Source: VXYK01 sp965214565 (GTDB lineage: Bacteria; Actinomycetota; Acidimicrobiia; Acidimicrobiales; Aldehydirespiratoraceae). Taken from it: DNA of 64,000 bases. The DNA lies in NCBI GenBank assembly GCA_965214565.1, contig OZ243951.1, forward strand, positions 2,170,001-2,234,000, written 5' to 3'. Positions 61,175 to 64,000 of this stretch are shown piece after piece; positions within the stretch are counted from its first letter, which is position 1; each line of letters starts with the position of its first letter. Both the position numbers and the translations under genes were made by a program. Under the pieces are notes generated by a model. The model was not told where the DNA came from. It worked only from the letters and a program-made list of their open reading frames with translations, and ran no database searches.

Positions 61175-63625
61175 ATGGGCGCCACATATCTCGATCTGGG
61201 CGCGCCAGTCAGTCAGAGGGTCGACGACCTGTTGTCGCGAATGACCCTGGAGGAGAAGGCTGCACAGATCGTGGGTGTGTTCCCGGCGGTATTCATGGGT
61301 CCGGAGGGCACCGATGTCGGCAAGATGGCCGAGTTGATCCCGCATGGGGTGGGTCATCTCTGCATGGGCGGGGGTCTGGCGAGCGAACCAGGTGAACTGG
61401 CCTCGCGGGTCAACGCGATCCAGCAATGGCTTTGTGATCACACCCGCCTGAAGATCCCGGCGATGGTGCACAATGAGGCTCTGTCGGGTTTGGCTCAAAC
61501 CTCTGCAACTGCATTTCCGACTGCGATTGGTCTGGCGTCAACGTTCGCTCCGCAGTTGATCGAACGGATGACTTCGGTTGCCGGCCGGGAGGCTCGTGCG
61601 GTCGGTATCAACCACGTGCTGTCGCCGGTGCTCGACGTGAACCGCGATGCGCGCTGGGGTCGAGTGCACGAAACCTACGGCGAGGACCCCTACCTCTGCT
61701 GTGTCATGGGTATCGCCTTCGTCCGCGGCATGCAGACCGACGACCTGCGCCACGGCACCATCGCCACGGGCAAGCACTTCCTCGGCTATTCGTATTCCGA
61801 GGGGTCCCTCAACCAGGCGGTGAGTCCGATCGGGCCGCGCGCTCTGCACGAGGTGTTCGCCCTGCCTTTTGAGGGGGCGATCCGCGAAGCCGGGTTGGCC
61901 TCGGTGATGAACTCATACAACGAGATCGACGGGGTGCCGGTCGCCGGGTCGCATGAGATTCTCACCGAGTTGCTGCGGGACCGTCTCGGTTTCGACGGTT
62001 GTGTCGTGGCCGATTACGCGGCCGTGCAGCGGCTTCGGTCGCCTCATGCGGTGGCAGCTGACGATGCCGAGGCAGGCCGACAAGCGGTCTGCGCGGGTCT
62101 CGATATCGAATTGCCGACTTCGATCGGCTACAAGCATCTGCCTGAACTGGTTGAGTCGGGTGTTCTTGACGAAGCGATCTTGGATCGTGCCGTCAGGCGC
62201 TCGTTGACCCAGCGTTTCCAGGTCGGTCTGTTTGATGCACCGACCGTTGACGCCGACGCCGCCTCGAGGGTCTTCACGGTTCCCGAGTCCCTTGATCTGG
62301 CTCGCAAGATCACCGATGCGTCCCTTGTCCTGCTCGAGAACGACGGCGTTCTGCCGCTTGAGGCCGGGCAGGGTTCGGTGGCGGTGATCGGCCCTATGGC
62401 CAAGACGCTGCGCGGCTTGTTCGCGGCGTACACCCCTGCGGCTGCGGTCGAGTTGGGCCGGGCTATGGAACGCGGTTTTGCAGCAACGATGGCTGGCGTT
62501 TCCGACGGCGGAGCTCTCACCGACTCCGACGACGATGAGGCGGGAGCTTCGCCCGATCCGATGCTAGACGCTGTCTCGGTGGTTTTCCACAGCACCGAGT
62601 CGATGATCGACGCCGTGGAACTGGATCAGGCGGTCAGCGAGCTTTATCCGAGCATGGTCACGATTAGCGAAGCCGTTGCTGCTCGTGCCCCAGACACTGT
62701 CAGCGTCCCGGGATGTGACTGGACGCTGTCCGACAGCGACGGCATCGCCGAAGCGGTTGCCGTGGCTCGCACCTGCGATGTTGTGGTTCTGGCGATCGGG
62801 GAGAAGACCGGATGGGTCGGTGACGCCACCGGTGGAGAGGGCCGCGACCGTAAGACCCTCGAGTTGCCCGGTGCACAGTCACAGCTTGCGTGCGAGGTGA
62901 TCGCCACGGGTGTTCCCACGGTGGCGGTTGTGGTCAGCGGCCGCCCGCTTGATTTGGCCGGGGACCTCAACGGCGCTGGGGCAATCCTGCAGGCTTGGCA
63001 CCCCGGGCCCGAGGGTCCTGAAGCCATCGCCGCGGCACTGTTCGGTGAGACCAACCCTGGCGGCAAACTGCCGGTGTCTTTTCCGGCGGGGGTGGGTGCA
63101 ACTCCGAGTTATCACGGGCACAAACATGGCAGCGGCACATCGTCGGGTCGCTCCTATGTCGATGGATCAAGCGCTCCCGTGTGGAGTTTCGGGCACGGCC
63201 TCTCCTATACGACCTTTGAAATCAGCGATCTGACGATCTCCGCGGTCGAGGTGCGCGCTACGGACCGGGTGACCATTGGCTGCACGGTCGCCAACACCGG
63301 AGATCGTGCGGGCGACGAAGTTGTTCAGCTCTATGTTCGTGATGTGGTCGGCTCGATCACTCGGCCTGTTCGCCAGCTTGCTGGTGTACACCGCGTGTCG
63401 CTCGGGGTGGGGGAGTCGTGCCTGGTCGAATTCGAGTTCGACACCAGCCAACTCGCTTTTCTTGATAGAGACTTCAATCTGCTCGTCGAAGAAGGCGAGG
63501 TTGAGGTGATGGTCGGTTCGTCGTCACAGGACCTTCCTCTGAGGACCAACTTCAGGTTGGCCGATTCCGCGCACCTGACGCATCGCACGTCTTTCGTGAC
63601 GCCGTCGAAGCAGATCAGCGTCTAA
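61175..63625 (+). CDS. GH3 beta-glycosidase with fibronectin III-like domain
   Basis: An 816-residue cytoplasmic enzyme. The N-terminal barrel has RWGRVHETYGEDPYL (160-174), KHFLGYSYSEG (200-210) and the nucleophile D280 in CVVADYAAVQR (Tyr replaces the Trp usual in SDW). The second domain contains NPGGKLPVSFP and the C-terminal 120 residues a fibronectin III-like module (FGHGLSYTTFEIS, VANTGDRAGDEVVQLYV). Layout and TYGEDPYL fit beta-glucosidase/xylosidase subgroups. Lacking a signal peptide, it would cleave imported glycosides. Confidence 0.93.
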   Translation: MGATYLDLGAPVSQRVDDLLSRMTLEEKAAQIVGVFPAVFMGPEGTDVGKMAELIPHGVGHLCMGGGLASEPGELASRVNAIQQWLCDHTRLKIPAMVHNEALSGLAQTSATAFPTAIGLASTFAPQLIERMTSVAGREARAVGINHVLSPVLDVNRDARWGRVHETYGEDPYLCCVMGIAFVRGMQTDDLRHGTIATGKHFLGYSYSEGSLNQAVSPIGPRALHEVFALPFEGAIREAGLASVMNSYNEIDGVPVAGSHEILTELLRDRLGFDGCVVADYAAVQRLRSPHAVAADDAEAGRQAVCAGLDIELPTSIGYKHLPELVESGVLDEAILDRAVRRSLTQRFQVGLFDAPTVDADAASRVFTVPESLDLARKITDASLVLLENDGVLPLEAGQGSVAVIGPMAKTLRGLFAAYTPAAAVELGRAMERGFAATMAGVSDGGALTDSDDDEAGASPDPMLDAVSVVFHSTESMIDAVELDQAVSELYPSMVTISEAVAARAPDTVSVPGCDWTLSDSDGIAEAVAVARTCDVVVLAIGEKTGWVGDATGGEGRDRKTLELPGAQSQLACEVIATGVPTVAVVVSGRPLDLAGDLNGAGAILQAWHPGPEGPEAIAAALFGETNPGGKLPVSFPAGVGATPSYHGHKHGSGTSSGRSYVDGSSAPVWSFGHGLSYTTFEISDLTISAVEVRATDRVTIGCTVANTGDRAGDEVVQLYVRDVVGSITRPVRQLAGVHRVSLGVGESCLVEFEFDTSQLAFLDRDFNLLVEEGEVEVMVGSSSQDLPLRTNFRLADSAHLTHRTSFVTPSKQISV

Positions 63626-64000
63626 CGGGTCTGGCCTTCGACTCCCACCTGGTCGAGCACTTCAAGGTCGTCGTTGTGGCTGTGGGTGAATCCCAGTTCC
63701 CGTTCAGTCTTGATGGTCGGTTCTGACCGGAAGGCGATGACGTAGGCGCGGCGGAAACCGGCAGTGCGGTTGCCTCCCGAACCGTGCATGACCTGTTCGT
63801 TGTGGACTGTCACGTCGCCGCGGCTGATAGGCACGTTGACCGGCTCGTCAACGTCGAGCAGCACCGTGCCGAGGGCGTGTGACTTGCCGCGATCGCCGTA
63901 TTGTGGTGTGTGGGGCCGCAACTCGGGTTCTTTGTTGGTCGCGGGGACGAAACGCATGCAACCGTTCTCGATGGTGGAGTCGTCGATCGCCAGCCAGAAG
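63622..64000 (-). CDS. Phytanoyl-CoA dioxygenase-family protein, 3' part
   Basis: The frame is open to the window edge, so the start is outside; about 125 C-terminal residues are visible. FWLAIDDSTIENGCMRFVP is the typical PhyH segment before the distal metal site. HNEQVMHGSGGNRTAGFRRAY supplies the distal iron His and the Arg that binds 2-oxoglutarate. The enzyme would hydroxylate an unknown substrate using Fe(II), O2 and 2-oxoglutarate. Its last 4 bp overlap the end of the GH3 gene, tail to tail. Confidence 0.85.
   Translation of the reverse strand, partial: FWLAIDDSTIENGCMRFVPATNKEPELRPHTPQYGDRGKSHALGTVLLDVDEPVNVPISRGDVTVHNEQVMHGSGGNRTAGFRRAYVIAFRSEPTIKTERELGFTHSHNDDLEVLDQVGVEGQTR

Overview
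The window looks like a chromosome segment of a high-GC actinobacterium, most likely a member of the Acidimicrobiia (Ilumatobacter/Microthrix-type lineages). The reasons are the frequent GTG and TTG starts, a WhiB1-like regulator beside a PdtaS-like kinase, the DUF3107 protein, the phosphomutase/DUF3090/SCO1664 trio typical of Actinobacteria, an F420-type oxidoreductase, a mycothiol-nitroreductase-like protein and Thr-rich secreted proteins. The class-level placement is inference; no rRNA or marker tree was available.

Layout: 1-5.7 kb holds the end of a YcaQ-like gene, a Thr-rich secreted protein, a Nudix hydrolase, a GT4 glycosyltransferase opposite a GH63-like hydrolase, and two membrane/lipid-anchored proteins. 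5.8-12.7 kb is a tightly overlapping cytochrome c maturation operon of System I (ccmA-B-C-D-E-F-G-H/I), followed at once by a three-domain YceI / cytochrome c / copper-monooxygenase protein that would need it. 14.9-19.3 kb carries a histidine phosphatase, a SufR-like regulator divergent from an Mrp Fe-S carrier, DUF3107 and a PdtaS-like kinase.

19.3-24.1 kb is an accessory island between pdtaS and whiB. It has an SLH/YwqK-repeat surface protein whose start lies behind a 15-base C tract (possible phase variation), an IS3 transposase remnant, a DUF222-HNH endonuclease with 117-bp repeats and a frameshifted YwqK-repeat fragment.

24.6-37.5 kb is mainly housekeeping: glycerophosphodiesterase, lipid kinase, etfBA, the phosphomutase trio, family-5 uracil-DNA glycosylase, a lipoprotein, a probable selenoprotein (DsbA/Rv2466c-like, in-frame UGA at the catalytic Cys plus a SECIS-like hairpin), an FrhB-like F420 oxidoreductase, tRNA-Arg, argS, lysA and a truncated kinase. 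37.6-43.2 kb has hom-thrC-thrB, rho and rpmE2; 43.3-51.1 kb is the complete F1Fo ATP synthase operon.

51.3-64 kb is a carbohydrate-type locus. A Liv-type ABC system is built from two giant fusion proteins (LivH-LivM-LivG and MFS-LivF). Around it are a GH26-like hydrolase, a ROK regulator, a Liv-type binding lipoprotein, an aldo/keto reductase, a GH3 glycosidase and the end of a phytanoyl-CoA dioxygenase-like gene, which suggests uptake and breakdown of a glycoside. Short tandem duplications, often of 15 bp, recur at gene ends and in intergenic DNA across the whole window.
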